Assembly: GCA_947498455.1 (NCBI GenBank)
Contig: CANMKK010000019.1
Coordinates: forward strand, 1-64,000
DNA from: an uncultured Aquimarina sp.
GTDB lineage: Bacteria; Bacteroidota; Bacteroidia; Flavobacteriales; Flavobacteriaceae
Length of the DNA stretch: 64,000 nt
Reading direction: 5' to 3'
The notes beneath the pieces were generated by a model that was not told the origin of the DNA, searched no databases, and worked only from the letters and a program-made list of their open reading frames with translations. The position numbers and the translations under genes were made by a program. Shown one piece after another: positions 21,235 through 31,147 of the stretch (position 1 is the first letter of the stretch; every line of letters begins with the position of its first letter).

Positions 21235-24200
21235 TTAATATCCATTATGAGGTTCCCATTCTCCACCATCTCCTCCATCACAATTCTTAGCCTCTGATCT
21301 CCAACGAAGTTTTACTTGTTGTAGCTTATGGATATTTGGATTGTATAGTATTTCCCCTGTCTTTTTGTGTTTTATAGAAAAATCTATTTCTGCTTCTAAA
21401 CCACTTTTCCCGCTCTCTCTTTCTCTTAATCCTAGATCCATAAATACCGTTGCCCTACCTCTCACATCCAGTTGTATATGTGTGTCTTCGTTAGAGTTAT
21501 ACGTATCTTGTATTTGAGAAGACACTGTGAGAATACCGTTAATAAAAGCCCCGAAACCACTATCCTCGTAATGTAATATTTTGGAACTCCATTCAATAGT
21601 ATCATTGGGATTTCCTAGAATTGTAAATCGAACCCTTCTGGCATTACAATATTCATATGCTCTCGCATGTCCATTATCATCCCTTCTATGATCTAATCGA
21701 TAAACCCACTTTAAAATCTCTACATTAGTAATTTGGGGAAGCGCATCCTCATCACAGGCATCACCAATACCATCCCCGTCATAATCATATTGATTATTCC
21801 AAACATATGGGCAATTATCCCTATCATCTGGATGTGTATCATCATCATAATCATCATCCTCTGGTAATTGGCCTATCAGATTACGTTCTAAAATTGCCTG
21901 GTCATTTGCCGGAACCAGTATACTATTTCTTCCACTATGTGATAGTTCATCGGTGACTTGTATCCCTTGTATACCATCTTTATCCACCGAACTCTTAAAA
22001 TTAAAATGTGCACTATCGGCATGTTTAAACATATAGTCCTCAAATCCATCCATCCCTATATCCCGATAGCGACTATTGGATGCTACTGCTGTCGGTAATG
22101 TATAATTATATCCGTATTGTGCAGATGAATACCGGTCTAATGCATCTATATTTTCTACTTCTGCTCCGAATGGACTGTATTGGGTAACCTCACTGGCAAA
22201 TGTCCATTTGTCGTCTGCGGATGCCGATTTTTTCCAACCGCCATTTGTTAACAGGGCATAATAGGGTGTAAACTCTTTGAAATATCCTTCACTACGAGTA
22301 TTTGCTTTGTTCGCGGTATTCTCGACTACGGGGCTTCTTTCTGTTAGATATGCATAGGAGCGTTTTGCCCTCCATTCTCCCTTGGCATTATATACATATG
22401 GGTTGAATGCGTTCTCAAAAGGATAATCTGCCTGGGAAATATCTTCTAATCGATCTCCATTTAAAGATTCCGGTGCAAATTCTAATTCACTTTCGCACTG
22501 ACAATTCCAGAAGTCATGATATTCTACTGCACTGGCATTTACAATTCTGGAATTATCGGCAGCTGCTGTTCCTTCATCTAATTTAAAGGTATTGTTATCT
22601 ATCTTGGTTATATAATCACCATTCGCAACAATAGGATTCTTCATCATTGTGATTGCTCCCATTTTTGCCATTTGTTGGTTGCGGTATCCCGAACGAATTA
22701 TCTTAAAATCAATAGTATTACCAAAATCACTACTCACCATATTTCCGTATCTATCCATCAGCAATACTCCATTTGTACTATTAAAACCTACTACCCACAA
22801 TCGTTCGTGCTTCTCACCATCATCCGCAAGAATTTCATCCCCAAGCGTAAAATATTCTTTGGCATTTGTAATCGTATAATAGCTTCCACTTTTTGTCAAT
22901 GTTCCTGCTGCCCCAATATTTGCTGCTGCCTGTCCCATATTTTCATAGCTCCAATATGCCGGAAAGTTGAAATTATAGTATTGGTCATCATATTCATTAA
23001 TTGTCTTGGTCAATAAAATTTCTCCTGTTGTGGCATCCCAAGCTTCATTAGTAGTACGAACCTGTGATCCAAGATCCCTTGCTATTTTCTCTTTTAGTAT
23101 TCCTGTTGTATGAATTACCTTAGTCGTGGTCGTTGTATGTAATGTGCTTGTATTCTCGGAACGCTCCGGGAAGCCTGTAGGAATGATAACCGGGAAAATC
23201 CCAACAATAAATCCTGCCACATTACCTTGCACCCCAAAAACTGTCGATTTTGAATAACTTTCCCTAAAATCTGTGACAACATCATATTCTACTCCTATTT
23301 CTTTTTCACCTACTGTACCATCTTTTGCTATGGTAATCAGATTATTGTCCAACTTACTCACATCATTTTTATCTGTACTATATATATAGTTCACTGACGA
23401 AATAGATTCTCCCAACTCATTAAACACATTCTCTGACTTAGGTTTGGCATTCATATCATTGGTATGTACTACAAATCCCTGTGATAGTGTTAATTCGGAT
23501 TCGATCTTAACCTTTAATCCTAATAAGCTGTATAATAAGTTTTTTAACACTTCATTTTCATTAGATCTCCAATTAGCCGGATTATCGATATCTGTGTAAT
23601 CTGCTTTTGTTGGAAAATCTTTGGAAGTAAAAAACTCTTTCACCACTTTTCCGGTTGCATGTCGTTTGATATCTTCTGAAGGGGTGTAATTTTTTACGGT
23701 TACTCTACCATACGTAACTTTAGCCGATGGGAAAAAGGATTCTCCAAATGGTTTTTCTACGTAGTTTACTTCTTGCGGCCGTTGCTTATCTCCTTTATTA
23801 TAAAAAGGTTCTATAAATGGGTTTTCTTTACTCCCAAACGGTTCGTAGGTAGCAACTCCGCTGGAACCTCCATCGGTAAGGGTATACTCATACAACTGCC
23901 CATATTGCTTGGCATATCGATCCAGATGTTGCGAATTTCCTGCAATATTTACCATTTTATCCCATTGATCCTGTAATAATACCCGCTTTACTCTTGCTCC
24001 CCCACCTAGTTTTGCGTGATCCGGATATTGTAAACGAATCCACGATTTTTGTGGAATAAATCGTCTGGCCACTAATTCTTCATTTCTCAATTTTCCGTTA
24101 GGCCCTTTGAATATTTCCGTAATGGCTCCGATACTCTTTGCCAATGCTTTCCCGATCTTTTCAGTTTCATCGCTCTGCGTATTTAGCCGTAGTCCGTATA

Positions 24201-27200
24201 CTAATCTGTTCAAATGTTTTCTCCCAAAATACCATCCTGCTTTAGATATAGGATTTACCAACTTATCATTGTTACCACTCTTTCCTTCTGCATCCGAAAG
24301 GATCATAGGAATTGCTACATTCTTTTTCCCTGCTACCGTAGAAGAAAAAATATTGGCATTGCTAAAAACACTTTTATCAATTCTAAAATATCCGTTTACA
24401 TAATCAAACTCATTTTTATTATAATTGGCTGAGCTACGCCCTCCGGATTTGGACATATTAAGCATAAACTTAAAATAGATCGGTTTATCCAGGTGTTCGC
24501 CTAAATACTTTTCTTTAAACTCGGATATAGTATTTATTTTTTCATCCACTTCTACAATCAAATACTTTGCTTCTGATGAGACTCCATAGGCATCTGGAGA
24601 ATAAAGCCTATCACTATAATTTGTGATATTATTTTGTGTACTTGCTCCGATGACTTTAAACATCTGCATGGCCTTCTTGTCTTGTACGTATTGATAGTCA
24701 TCGCTCTCGTACGTTATGTCTAATCTACCTCCTGATGGTAATCCAACAGAGGTCAATGACCAGACGGTCGCATATATATCTTGTTGTTCTTTATTTTCCT
24801 GATCCACAAAAGGGAATTCAGGTGCTGGAATTTCCGAGTCATTTACATTACAACTTCCTGAGTTGGGCTTGTAATTCCCCCAGATATCATACCCTTTTAA
24901 GTTATAATCAGGATTAGAACGTTGATCCTGTATCCAGTTACCCTGAGCATCAAACTCTCCTGTACCATAATTAAATACATAAGGGGTATACTTCCCCATT
25001 TTAGAATCCCTATAGGTAAAATACACCTTCTTTAAGGTAAGCTTTCCTCTTTCATTACCTGAGGTTTCAAGATTATTATCTATCTCTTTACACTGGGAAT
25101 AATCATATTGAAAATGTGCTGTTTTGATAGGGCTGGCTGCTGATCCATTTTTCTCATAATCCGGTTTGGCATATAATGAAATCCTATCGAGCTTCTTCAT
25201 ATAAGCGGAATTACTCCCCCCATTACCATTGGCTCCAATGACTCCACGTCCATCTTTTCGATTCGATAAATGAAAAACTGCTACATGAGTTTTTGTTTCT
25301 ATCGTATTGATATACTTTAACTCTTTTTCTCCATATACATAACTTCCTTTTTGATCTCCATTATCAGAGTTTAAGCCTGCATTATAAGAAGCATCTTTAT
25401 AAGGAGTACGCCATTGATACTCACTTATTTTTTCATAGTTAAATTTTGTATAGGCTCCAAAATCATCATCTGTAGGTCCATCCCCGGTTCTGTCTTCGTA
25501 ATCTGATGATAGCACACTTGATAATAAATAGGTATGTGCATAGGCTGGTGTTGCTATTTTATTAAAATAGTTATCTACTCCACTTTTATTACTTGTGGTA
25601 TTTTCATTGGCATTTACATTTATCCTTACACTACCTGTTGTACAGTTTCCTGCTCCATTTACCGAAAAAGAAACTTCTTCTTTTTTTATATTATAAGCTG
25701 TCTCCCCATAAACATAGGTAGAACCATCAGGTTCTACTATTTTCATACCTGCTTTATGATGCCCCTTGGCATTAGGGTTTACCTTAAAAAGTTTAAGATC
25801 AAAATCATTCACTTCTTTTACTTTTACTTCCTGAATAGACTGATTTCTTTTTTCTCTTTCCGTTCTTTGGATTGGAGCATTGAATGATGTTTCATCATAA
25901 TTGTATACAGTTCCCTCATTAAGGAAGTTTTTTACCCTAAATCGGTTTGCGGCATATTTCCCATAGCTATTTTTTCGAATTCCTGTATTTCCAATTGTAT
26001 TTCCTCCAGGTTGGTCAATGGCTAGTGCCATTGCTTTATACCCTCCCAGTTTACTTTGGAATATTTCTTTTTCCTGATCTACAGTCAGTCCGCCAATTGA
26101 CTTAAAATACACTTTTTCGTAAGCAGGGCTGTTTAGTTTTCTTTCTTTTAGATACTGGGTTGCATTCGTTTCCCATCCACCGGTATGGCTTTCTGATGGA
26201 GAGCTTTTATAATCCAGTCCTACGTGGGCAACACCTCCAACTTCAATTTCGATGCCTCCGTTATTACTATCACTCTCATCTGTTACCAATTGATCATATA
26301 CATAACTTACCTGACTTCGATAGGGACGAAACATTCCATTAACCCCTTGTCCATTTATGGTATATAAATCATAGGTATAATTTACAGAAGGTAATACCCG
26401 AGTATGTTTACTAACGATATCTTCTTTTTCCCTGTTAAAATCTAAAATATCGTTTGCTGTAGCATTTTCGGTGTATTCGTAGCCATATGATTTTTCTACG
26501 CTTGTAATTTGTGCTATACTTTGCTCCGTACCATAAGCAGTTAATCCTACTTCCCCATCAATTCCCCATAATGTACCTCCTACAGAAACCCCAAACGTAA
26601 GCCCTGTATTTTTATAAGGTATTCTTTTTGTAGGTGTAAAACTTGTATTTAGAAATGAGATACTTCCTTTGCCACTCAAACCTAGGTCTATTCCTCTATC
26701 ACTTTCAGTCCTTTGATCATAAATATTTATATGTTTAGTAAGCGCTGCACTCATATTAAAGGCTACCAACCCTTGCCTGGAATTTATAGGTACTCCAAAA
26801 CTCAATGTCCCTCCAAATGCATTATCACAATATTTACTTCTATTTCTATTGATTGTACTGATACTGGCATTAGGTACTACAGTGACTCCATCGGTTGCAG
26901 AAGATGTTAAATTCATTCCTACACTGGCATGTCCGGCTATATCAAAATTAAGCCCAAAAGAAGGTTTAAAGGAAATACCATTATAATTATTATACTCTAC
27001 ATTTAGACCTATACCTGCCCCTACTTTAATCAAATTATCTTTTACCTGTTTACTTACTTCTTCATTCCCAAAGAACTGGGCATTTACGTCTACAGTCATC
27101 CCAATTGTCTTATTGGGTTTCATATTGTTTTCATAGGTGATCTCATCTCCATCAAAATCATCTGGTATTCCCCGTACCTGTCGATTAATCTGACCGACAT

Positions 27201-27501
27201 TAAGGTTCCACCCCAAGCCTACCCAGCTTGATTCCTGATCCATATTAACACCCTGGTTGTATGCCAAGTTTAATGGGTACCCTCCTACATCCATTATTGG
27301 AATATTATAGTTAAAATTACCAGAGGAAAGATTGACCATATCCGAGGTACCAATAGGAGTAAATGAATTAAATTCGGGTTGACTAGGTCCACTGGTCAAT
27401 GCCCATAATTGCATAGGCTGTACCATCTGTACAATCAACTGGATTGCCAAATAACTTGCGACTACCTTGGTGACTTTACTTTTTCGTATTGTATTAATCA
27501 T
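21235..27501 (-). CDS. Giant SpvB/RHS-like extracellular beta protein, 2088 aa
   Basis: The N terminus has a basic, hydrophobic signal segment (about residues 5-35). A motif then resembles the opening of SpvB/TcaC-like and RHS-associated proteins: NLSSGNFNYNIPIMDVGG, LAYNQG and SSWVGLGWNL. The long middle is beta-rich with many Tyr, Gly and Asn and has no classical YD array. Near residues 1880-1920 an Asp-rich block (DRDNCPYVWNNQYDYDGDG then GDACD) matches thrombospondin type 3 calcium-binding repeats, and a ~150-residue C-terminal domain follows. No T9SS C-terminal sorting domain is evident. It precedes the LRR gene by 41 bases and follows the lipoprotein gene by 22. SpvB/TcB-like proteins form part of toxin-enclosing shells in other systems, so a structural role in the same complex is plausible but unproven. 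Confidence 0.8.
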   Translation of the reverse strand: MINTIRKSKVTKVVASYLAIQLIVQMVQPMQLWALTSGPSQPEFNSFTPIGTSDMVNLSSGNFNYNIPIMDVGGYPLNLAYNQGVNMDQESSWVGLGWNLNVGQINRQVRGIPDDFDGDEITYENNMKPNKTIGMTVDVNAQFFGNEEVSKQVKDNLIKVGAGIGLNVEYNNYNGISFKPSFGLNFDIAGHASVGMNLTSSATDGVTVVPNASISTINRNRSKYCDNAFGGTLSFGVPINSRQGLVAFNMSAALTKHINIYDQRTESDRGIDLGLSGKGSISFLNTSFTPTKRIPYKNTGLTFGVSVGGTLWGIDGEVGLTAYGTEQSIAQITSVEKSYGYEYTENATANDILDFNREKEDIVSKHTRVLPSVNYTYDLYTINGQGVNGMFRPYRSQVSYVYDQLVTDESDSNNGGIEIEVGGVAHVGLDYKSSPSESHTGGWETNATQYLKERKLNSPAYEKVYFKSIGGLTVDQEKEIFQSKLGGYKAMALAIDQPGGNTIGNTGIRKNSYGKYAANRFRVKNFLNEGTVYNYDETSFNAPIQRTEREKRNQSIQEVKVKEVNDFDLKLFKVNPNAKGHHKAGMKIVEPDGSTYVYGETAYNIKKEEVSFSVNGAGNCTTGSVRINVNANENTTSNKSGVDNYFNKIATPAYAHTYLLSSVLSSDYEDRTGDGPTDDDFGAYTKFNYEKISEYQWRTPYKDASYNAGLNSDNGDQKGSYVYGEKELKYINTIETKTHVAVFHLSNRKDGRGVIGANGNGGSNSAYMKKLDRISLYAKPDYEKNGSAASPIKTAHFQYDYSQCKEIDNNLETSGNERGKLTLKKVYFTYRDSKMGKYTPYVFNYGTGEFDAQGNWIQDQRSNPDYNLKGYDIWGNYKPNSGSCNVNDSEIPAPEFPFVDQENKEQQDIYATVWSLTSVGLPSGGRLDITYESDDYQYVQDKKAMQMFKVIGASTQNNITNYSDRLYSPDAYGVSSEAKYLIVEVDEKINTISEFKEKYLGEHLDKPIYFKFMLNMSKSGGRSSANYNKNEFDYVNGYFRIDKSVFSNANIFSSTVAGKKNVAIPMILSDAEGKSGNNDKLVNPISKAGWYFGRKHLNRLVYGLRLNTQSDETEKIGKALAKSIGAITEIFKGPNGKLRNEELVARRFIPQKSWIRLQYPDHAKLGGGARVKRVLLQDQWDKMVNIAGNSQHLDRYAKQYGQLYEYTLTDGGSSGVATYEPFGSKENPFIEPFYNKGDKQRPQEVNYVEKPFGESFFPSAKVTYGRVTVKNYTPSEDIKRHATGKVVKEFFTSKDFPTKADYTDIDNPANWRSNENEVLKNLLYSLLGLKVKIESELTLSQGFVVHTNDMNAKPKSENVFNELGESISSVNYIYSTDKNDVSKLDNNLITIAKDGTVGEKEIGVEYDVVTDFRESYSKSTVFGVQGNVAGFIVGIFPVIIPTGFPERSENTSTLHTTTTTKVIHTTGILKEKIARDLGSQVRTTNEAWDATTGEILLTKTINEYDDQYYNFNFPAYWSYENMGQAAANIGAAGTLTKSGSYYTITNAKEYFTLGDEILADDGEKHERLWVVGFNSTNGVLLMDRYGNMVSSDFGNTIDFKIIRSGYRNQQMAKMGAITMMKNPIVANGDYITKIDNNTFKLDEGTAAADNSRIVNASAVEYHDFWNCQCESELEFAPESLNGDRLEDISQADYPFENAFNPYVYNAKGEWRAKRSYAYLTERSPVVENTANKANTRSEGYFKEFTPYYALLTNGGWKKSASADDKWTFASEVTQYSPFGAEVENIDALDRYSSAQYGYNYTLPTAVASNSRYRDIGMDGFEDYMFKHADSAHFNFKSSVDKDGIQGIQVTDELSHSGRNSILVPANDQAILERNLIGQLPEDDDYDDDTHPDDRDNCPYVWNNQYDYDGDGIGDACDEDALPQITNVEILKWVYRLDHRRDDNGHARAYEYCNARRVRFTILGNPNDTIEWSSKILHYEDSGFGAFINGILTVSSQIQDTYNSNEDTHIQLDVRGRATVFMDLGLRERESGKSGLEAEIDFSIKHKKTGEILYNPNIHKLQQVKLRWRSEAKNCDGGDGGEWEPHNGY

Positions 27502-27523
27502 ATCACTAACTGTCTTAGAACTT

Positions 27524-28159
27524 TTATAGTTTTATAGGTGTTTCTGTAAATTTAAATTTCATCAATCCGTTATCAAATAACTGGTCATCATAGATGAGTT
27601 GTATGTTTTCTCCCGAAGGAATGTCATTAAAATGAAGTAAGATTCTTTTAAAAGGTGCTACCTTAAAATTTCGTTCGAAAGTTGCTCCCGAACAACGAAT
27701 CGTATCATTGGATTCCGTTACTACCATAAAATCTTCTTGTACCTTAAAAGACATATATTTTACTGAAGCTTCGTAATCCTTATTCGTATAGACTGCTTTT
27801 AACAGATCATCTTCTTTCTCTTGATGGAATTCTACCTCAACAATCCGCTCTCGTTTAAGTGATTTGTAGATAGAGTCTATTTTTTCTAGATCTTCGTTTC
27901 CTTCATTTTTTAGGATATAGTACTGTAATGGTACTTCTGTAGCTTTATAGGAGATATCTGAAAATATATGTGAAATGGATTTAGATTTCCATCCGACTTG
28001 TTCTAAATTAAATAGGCGTTCTTCTATTTTGGAATCTGGGGTTTTCTTTTCCTTTTGACATGAAAAAATAACTGTAAAAAAAAGTAATATCCCTATTAGT
28101 TGCAGCCCCTTATATGTGAATCGAAAATGTATTTGTCTAGTTCCCTTCATACTTCTCAT
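27524..28159 (-). CDS. Predicted lipoprotein of the RHS locus, 211 aa
   Basis: The N terminus carries a membrane segment (GLQLIGILLFFTVIFSC) ending in a lipobox-like Cys followed by QKEKKTPDSK, so it is probably lipidated; the long basic lead of ~17 residues before the helix is unusual. The mature domain is mixed alpha/beta, with KIDSIYKSLKRERIVEVEFHQ and a C-terminal beta-rich stretch; I do not recognise the family. ATG codons occur at 28159 and 28150, both inside the end of the upstream Skp-like gene (23- or 14-base overlap), so the two are translationally linked. Position suggests a periplasmic or outer-membrane accessory of the giant secreted proteins downstream. Confidence 0.7.
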   Translation of the reverse strand: MRSMKGTRQIHFRFTYKGLQLIGILLFFTVIFSCQKEKKTPDSKIEERLFNLEQVGWKSKSISHIFSDISYKATEVPLQYYILKNEGNEDLEKIDSIYKSLKRERIVEVEFHQEKEDDLLKAVYTNKDYEASVKYMSFKVQEDFMVVTESNDTIRCSGATFERNFKVAPFKRILLHFNDIPSGENIQLIYDDQLFDNGLMKFKFTETPIKL

Positions 28160-28646
28160 TTACGTAGATCAATACTTCTTCTGTAATATCAATTCCCTCT
28201 TGAGCATACATAATATTTCCTGTTCCCTGAGTTCCTAAAACAATTTTATATGCTTTTGTTTCGCTATACTCCTTTATATATTGATTTAAGCGATTCCAGA
28301 CTTTTTGGCTCAGGTCTTTGGAGAAATACTCGTTCATCTTTTTTAACTCCTGATCTTCTGATCTCAATTGGGTTTCCAACTCTTGTGCTTTTTCTTCATT
28401 TTGCTGCTCTCTAAAAATGGAATAGATAGAATACAAACTATCCAGCTTTTTCTTTTGAGTATTTATTTTATCTCCATTGATCTTCCCTAAATCTTTAGAC
28501 ATATGAAATCCATTAAACAATTGTACATTGTCTACATATACAATTTCGGGTGTAGAAGGTTTAAATACATAAAAGGAAAGTATCGTTACTACGATCACTA
28601 ATACTACAAGAATACTTACTATAATTTTACTACTATTTTTATTCAC
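28137..28646 (-). CDS. OmpH/Skp-like membrane-anchored periplasmic protein, 169 aa
   Basis: A single N-terminal membrane helix (about residues 9-28) precedes a periplasmic domain with the Skp/OmpH pattern: a short strand (IVYVDNVQLFNGF), a long charged coiled-coil-prone helical pair (about 50-125) and a C-terminal strand region (AYKIVLGTQGTGNIMYAQEGIDITEEVL). Skp proteins hold unfolded outer-membrane or exported proteins in the periplasm. The uncleaved anchor is unusual; typical Skp is soluble. The start codon is GTG at 28646. This is the first gene of the apparent operon and overlaps the next. A dedicated chaperone for the multi-thousand-residue proteins encoded downstream is the attractive reading. 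Confidence 0.7.
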   Translation of the reverse strand: MNKNSSKIIVSILVVLVIVVTILSFYVFKPSTPEIVYVDNVQLFNGFHMSKDLGKINGDKINTQKKKLDSLYSIYSIFREQQNEEKAQELETQLRSEDQELKKMNEYFSKDLSQKVWNRLNQYIKEYSETKAYKIVLGTQGTGNIMYAQEGIDITEEVLIYVNEKYEGN

Positions 28647-29651
28647 GATGGTATGGTTATTTTTTTTGAAGGCGTAAATGTATGCTAATACCGTAAGAAA
28701 GATGTGCTAAATTTTATAATGTTTTTTTCTCTAAAAATCACATTCACTTCTATTCTTAAACGAGGTCAACACTGCATTTACAACTCATTTTCAAACACAT
28801 ACACTCCACACTCTATCATTCCCTACTGACTAAATGTAATGGTATACATGAGTTAATGTTTTAAGTCTTTGATTTGTTACAGTGTTTTGATGTTTTTTTT
28901 GAAAAAAAATAAACCCAAACAATGATTATAGATATTTTCGGCTATTATTGGAAGTAGAAAATAGCTTTTGGAATGAAGTTTGTATAGTGTTAAGGTAGCT
29001 AGTAATTCTTTAATTTTATCAAGTATGCTTTATTCGCAGTTTTTCTTTTTTTTAATCAACCTCTGTGTTAGTCTTATCACTGCGAAACGTATTATTCTTT
29101 TCTCTATAGAAATGGCTGATTTCTCCAAAAAGGCATTACTGCCTGTCTATACAATCTTTACTGATATAATTTCTACCAACCAAATCAAAAAGCATCATAC
29201 TATCCTTAGATTTGATCGTCCTTTTTTTCTGACTGAAAACAGCATCGACATTACAGCAAAAAAAGAACAACTCTTTGATCCATATCTGTAGCAAAAAGAA
29301 CTGTCAAACTCCGAAATTTTATAGCCAAAAACTCGTTTTTTTTGCCAAAAAAAGACCAAAAGTCACCTTGACGACTTTTTTTTTGCACTTGATGACTTGA
29401 TAAAGTCGTCAAGATGAAAAAAAAAATCGCCTTGATGACCTAAAATCTTCATTTTACACACACTTTTCCATCTAAAACTGGGTTGTTTTTTATTCAATTA
29501 GTAATAAAAAAAGAGTGAAAAAAGTTTGAATTTTCCCTTAAAATTAACATCAAATTAATTAGATAAAAAGTTCTTTTCACCTACTTGGAACCCATCAACC
29601 AAACAATTAAACTGTGCCAATAACTAGTGAGGCAAATGTTTTAGTAAAAAT
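28647..29651. other. Intergenic stretch of ~1 kb, mostly AT-rich
   Basis: It lies upstream of the RHS operon and downstream of the DnaQ/GIY-YIG gene, so it should hold the operon promoter, which I could not place with confidence (no clean TTG plus TAnnTTTG pair seen). The only long frame (28980-29291, plus) opens with TTG and looks spurious. The notable content is the inverted repeat at 29367-29413. Confidence 0.6.
29367..29413. repeat. Perfect 12-base inverted repeat with CTTGAyGAC repeats
   Basis: CTTGACGACTTT (29367-29378) pairs with AAAGTCGTCAAG (29402-29413). The related words CTTGATGAC occur in the loop at 29389 and again at 29431. Oligo-T and oligo-A runs lie inside and after the structure, so it may be a terminator or a protein-binding site. 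Confidence 0.7.
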
Positions 29652-31034
29652 CTAAATGATAGATACCACATTCTTTTCCCCATGTTTATGCATGTAGCTT
29701 TTAATAATCTTTGTAGTATGATAGGTATGGTTCTGCAATTGCAAGAAAGCTTCGCAATCCTCTAGAGTAGTAATTTGCTCGGTATCATTAATAAATCCGT
29801 ACCCCTTATACACACCATCCTGGATCATTACAAAGCTTTGCTCATCGATGGTCCTTCCATTCTCTCTGATAAGGTAACTTTTTTTAGTGTCTTGTAAAGA
29901 CTGTAGGGCTTGCTGCACCCGTATATTGTACAATGCTACGGATTCTACTCCTTCACAAATACCTTTACAGTTTTTGATCTTGTAATGCGAGCATCTTTCT
30001 GTAGTACTTTGTAGACTACAATACCTAGGGCATAATGTATATTCTGCACACAACTGCTCTAATTTTTGGACAGCACTATCTCTACTATAAAATATATCAA
30101 ACGAATCATTGGTCACTGGAGACCTATCAATCGCTAACTGAGTTACTCCTTTTCTATTTATATATGAAATAATACGATAGGGTGCTACTGGTCTTTTTTG
30201 CGCACTATTGAATTTAGGGTAATACTTTTGTATTTGTTCTGATTCCAATAACAATGCGATTAATTCATTTCCTGTAATTTCATAATCTATAGCATATGTA
30301 GCCTGACATAATGCATATTCTTTGTTCTTTTTATCATAAAAATGACTCAGCACACGCTTCTTTATATTTTTAGCTTTCCCTACATAAATTACTTTTCCTT
30401 TTTGATCTCGAAACAAATAGATTCCTGTATCTTCTGGCAATGCATCAATCTCTTCGGCAGGTAGATGTGGAGGTAGCGTAGCCTCTTTGGAACGTGCATT
30501 CAGGAATTTGTTAATTAGTATACAATCGGGATCTAATTCTAAAATACGCTGGAATAATATAACGGTAGCATCTGTATCTCCTTCTGCCCGGTGTCGCCCT
30601 TCTAATGGAATATGTAAGGAAGAACATAACTTACCTAGACTATAGGATAACATTCCGGGAATCAATTTTCTCGATAATCTAACAGTGCATAACTTTTTAC
30701 GTATAAAATTATATCCCAAATTCCTAAACTCTCCCTTAATAACATTAAAATCAAAGTTTACATTATGTGCTACAAAAATGGCTCCGTTTGTCATTTCTAT
30801 AATACGATCTGCAATCTCATAAAACTTAGGAGCATCTCTTACCATATCGTTATCGATACCGGTAAGACCCGTTATAAAAGGGGAAATAACACACTCGGGA
30901 TTTACCAATGATGTAAACTTATCTATTACCGTGCTACCTCGTAATAGTACGATGCAAATTTCCGTAATGCGATTATCTTTGATACCTTTTCCTGTGGTTT
31001 CTACATCAATAACAGCATATAACTTTTCTGACAT
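29652..31034 (-). CDS. DnaQ-type 3'-5' exonuclease fused to a GIY-YIG nuclease domain, 460 aa
   Basis: Residues 1-170 form a DEDDh exonuclease: motif I VIDVETTG (D and E), motif II HNVNFDF and motif III HRAEGDTDAT. Residues about 195-285 form a GIY-YIG domain (GIYLFRDQKGKVIYVGKAKN, the downstream ALLLESEQIQKYYPKFN). The C-terminal ~170 residues contain a Cys cluster (CPRYC, then CSHYKIKNCKGIC) as in UvrC/Cho-like proteins of Bacteroidota. The family combines a polymerase-epsilon-like exonuclease with a UvrC-like endonuclease and is presumed to act in DNA repair. It is a common Bacteroidota architecture. All catalytic motifs appear intact. It lies downstream of and in line with the HNH/ATPase operon but is separated by a terminator-like hairpin, so co-transcription is doubtful. 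Confidence 0.9.
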   Translation of the reverse strand: MSEKLYAVIDVETTGKGIKDNRITEICIVLLRGSTVIDKFTSLVNPECVISPFITGLTGIDNDMVRDAPKFYEIADRIIEMTNGAIFVAHNVNFDFNVIKGEFRNLGYNFIRKKLCTVRLSRKLIPGMLSYSLGKLCSSLHIPLEGRHRAEGDTDATVILFQRILELDPDCILINKFLNARSKEATLPPHLPAEEIDALPEDTGIYLFRDQKGKVIYVGKAKNIKKRVLSHFYDKKNKEYALCQATYAIDYEITGNELIALLLESEQIQKYYPKFNSAQKRPVAPYRIISYINRKGVTQLAIDRSPVTNDSFDIFYSRDSAVQKLEQLCAEYTLCPRYCSLQSTTERCSHYKIKNCKGICEGVESVALYNIRVQQALQSLQDTKKSYLIRENGRTIDEQSFVMIQDGVYKGYGFINDTEQITTLEDCEAFLQLQNHTYHTTKIIKSYMHKHGEKNVVSII

Positions 31035-31115
31035 TACACGTTTTTAAAATACAAATCTAATAGAAATAATCGAAAAAAAAATGGAATTTTTCCTTTTTGC
31101 TTGGAATTTTTCCTA

Positions 31116-31147
31116 AAAAGAAACTCTCCTAAGTGGCTAGGAAGTTT
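31116..31147 (-). terminator. Terminator-like hairpin after the HNH gene
   Basis: Read on the minus strand, AAACTTCCTA pairs (with one 1-base bulge) with TAGGAGAGTTT around a short loop, and CTTTTT follows. It begins at the stop codon of the 301-aa HNH gene and separates the three-gene operon from the DnaQ/GIY-YIG gene. Confidence 0.6.

Noticed and set aside
1479..27501. Many plus-strand frames of 60-160 codons inside the giant genes
   Set aside because: They are antisense shadows of repeat-rich coding DNA, with no start context or domains.
12335..27501. T9SS C-terminal sorting domains on the LRR and SpvB-like proteins
   Set aside because: The ends lack the PNP/beta-sandwich pattern and the GVY..K signature seen in PorU of this same window.
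28980..29291. 103-aa open frame on the plus strand
   Set aside because: It opens with TTG, has a low-complexity Phe/Leu/Ile-rich start, no recognisable domain, and sits in an AT-rich spacer.
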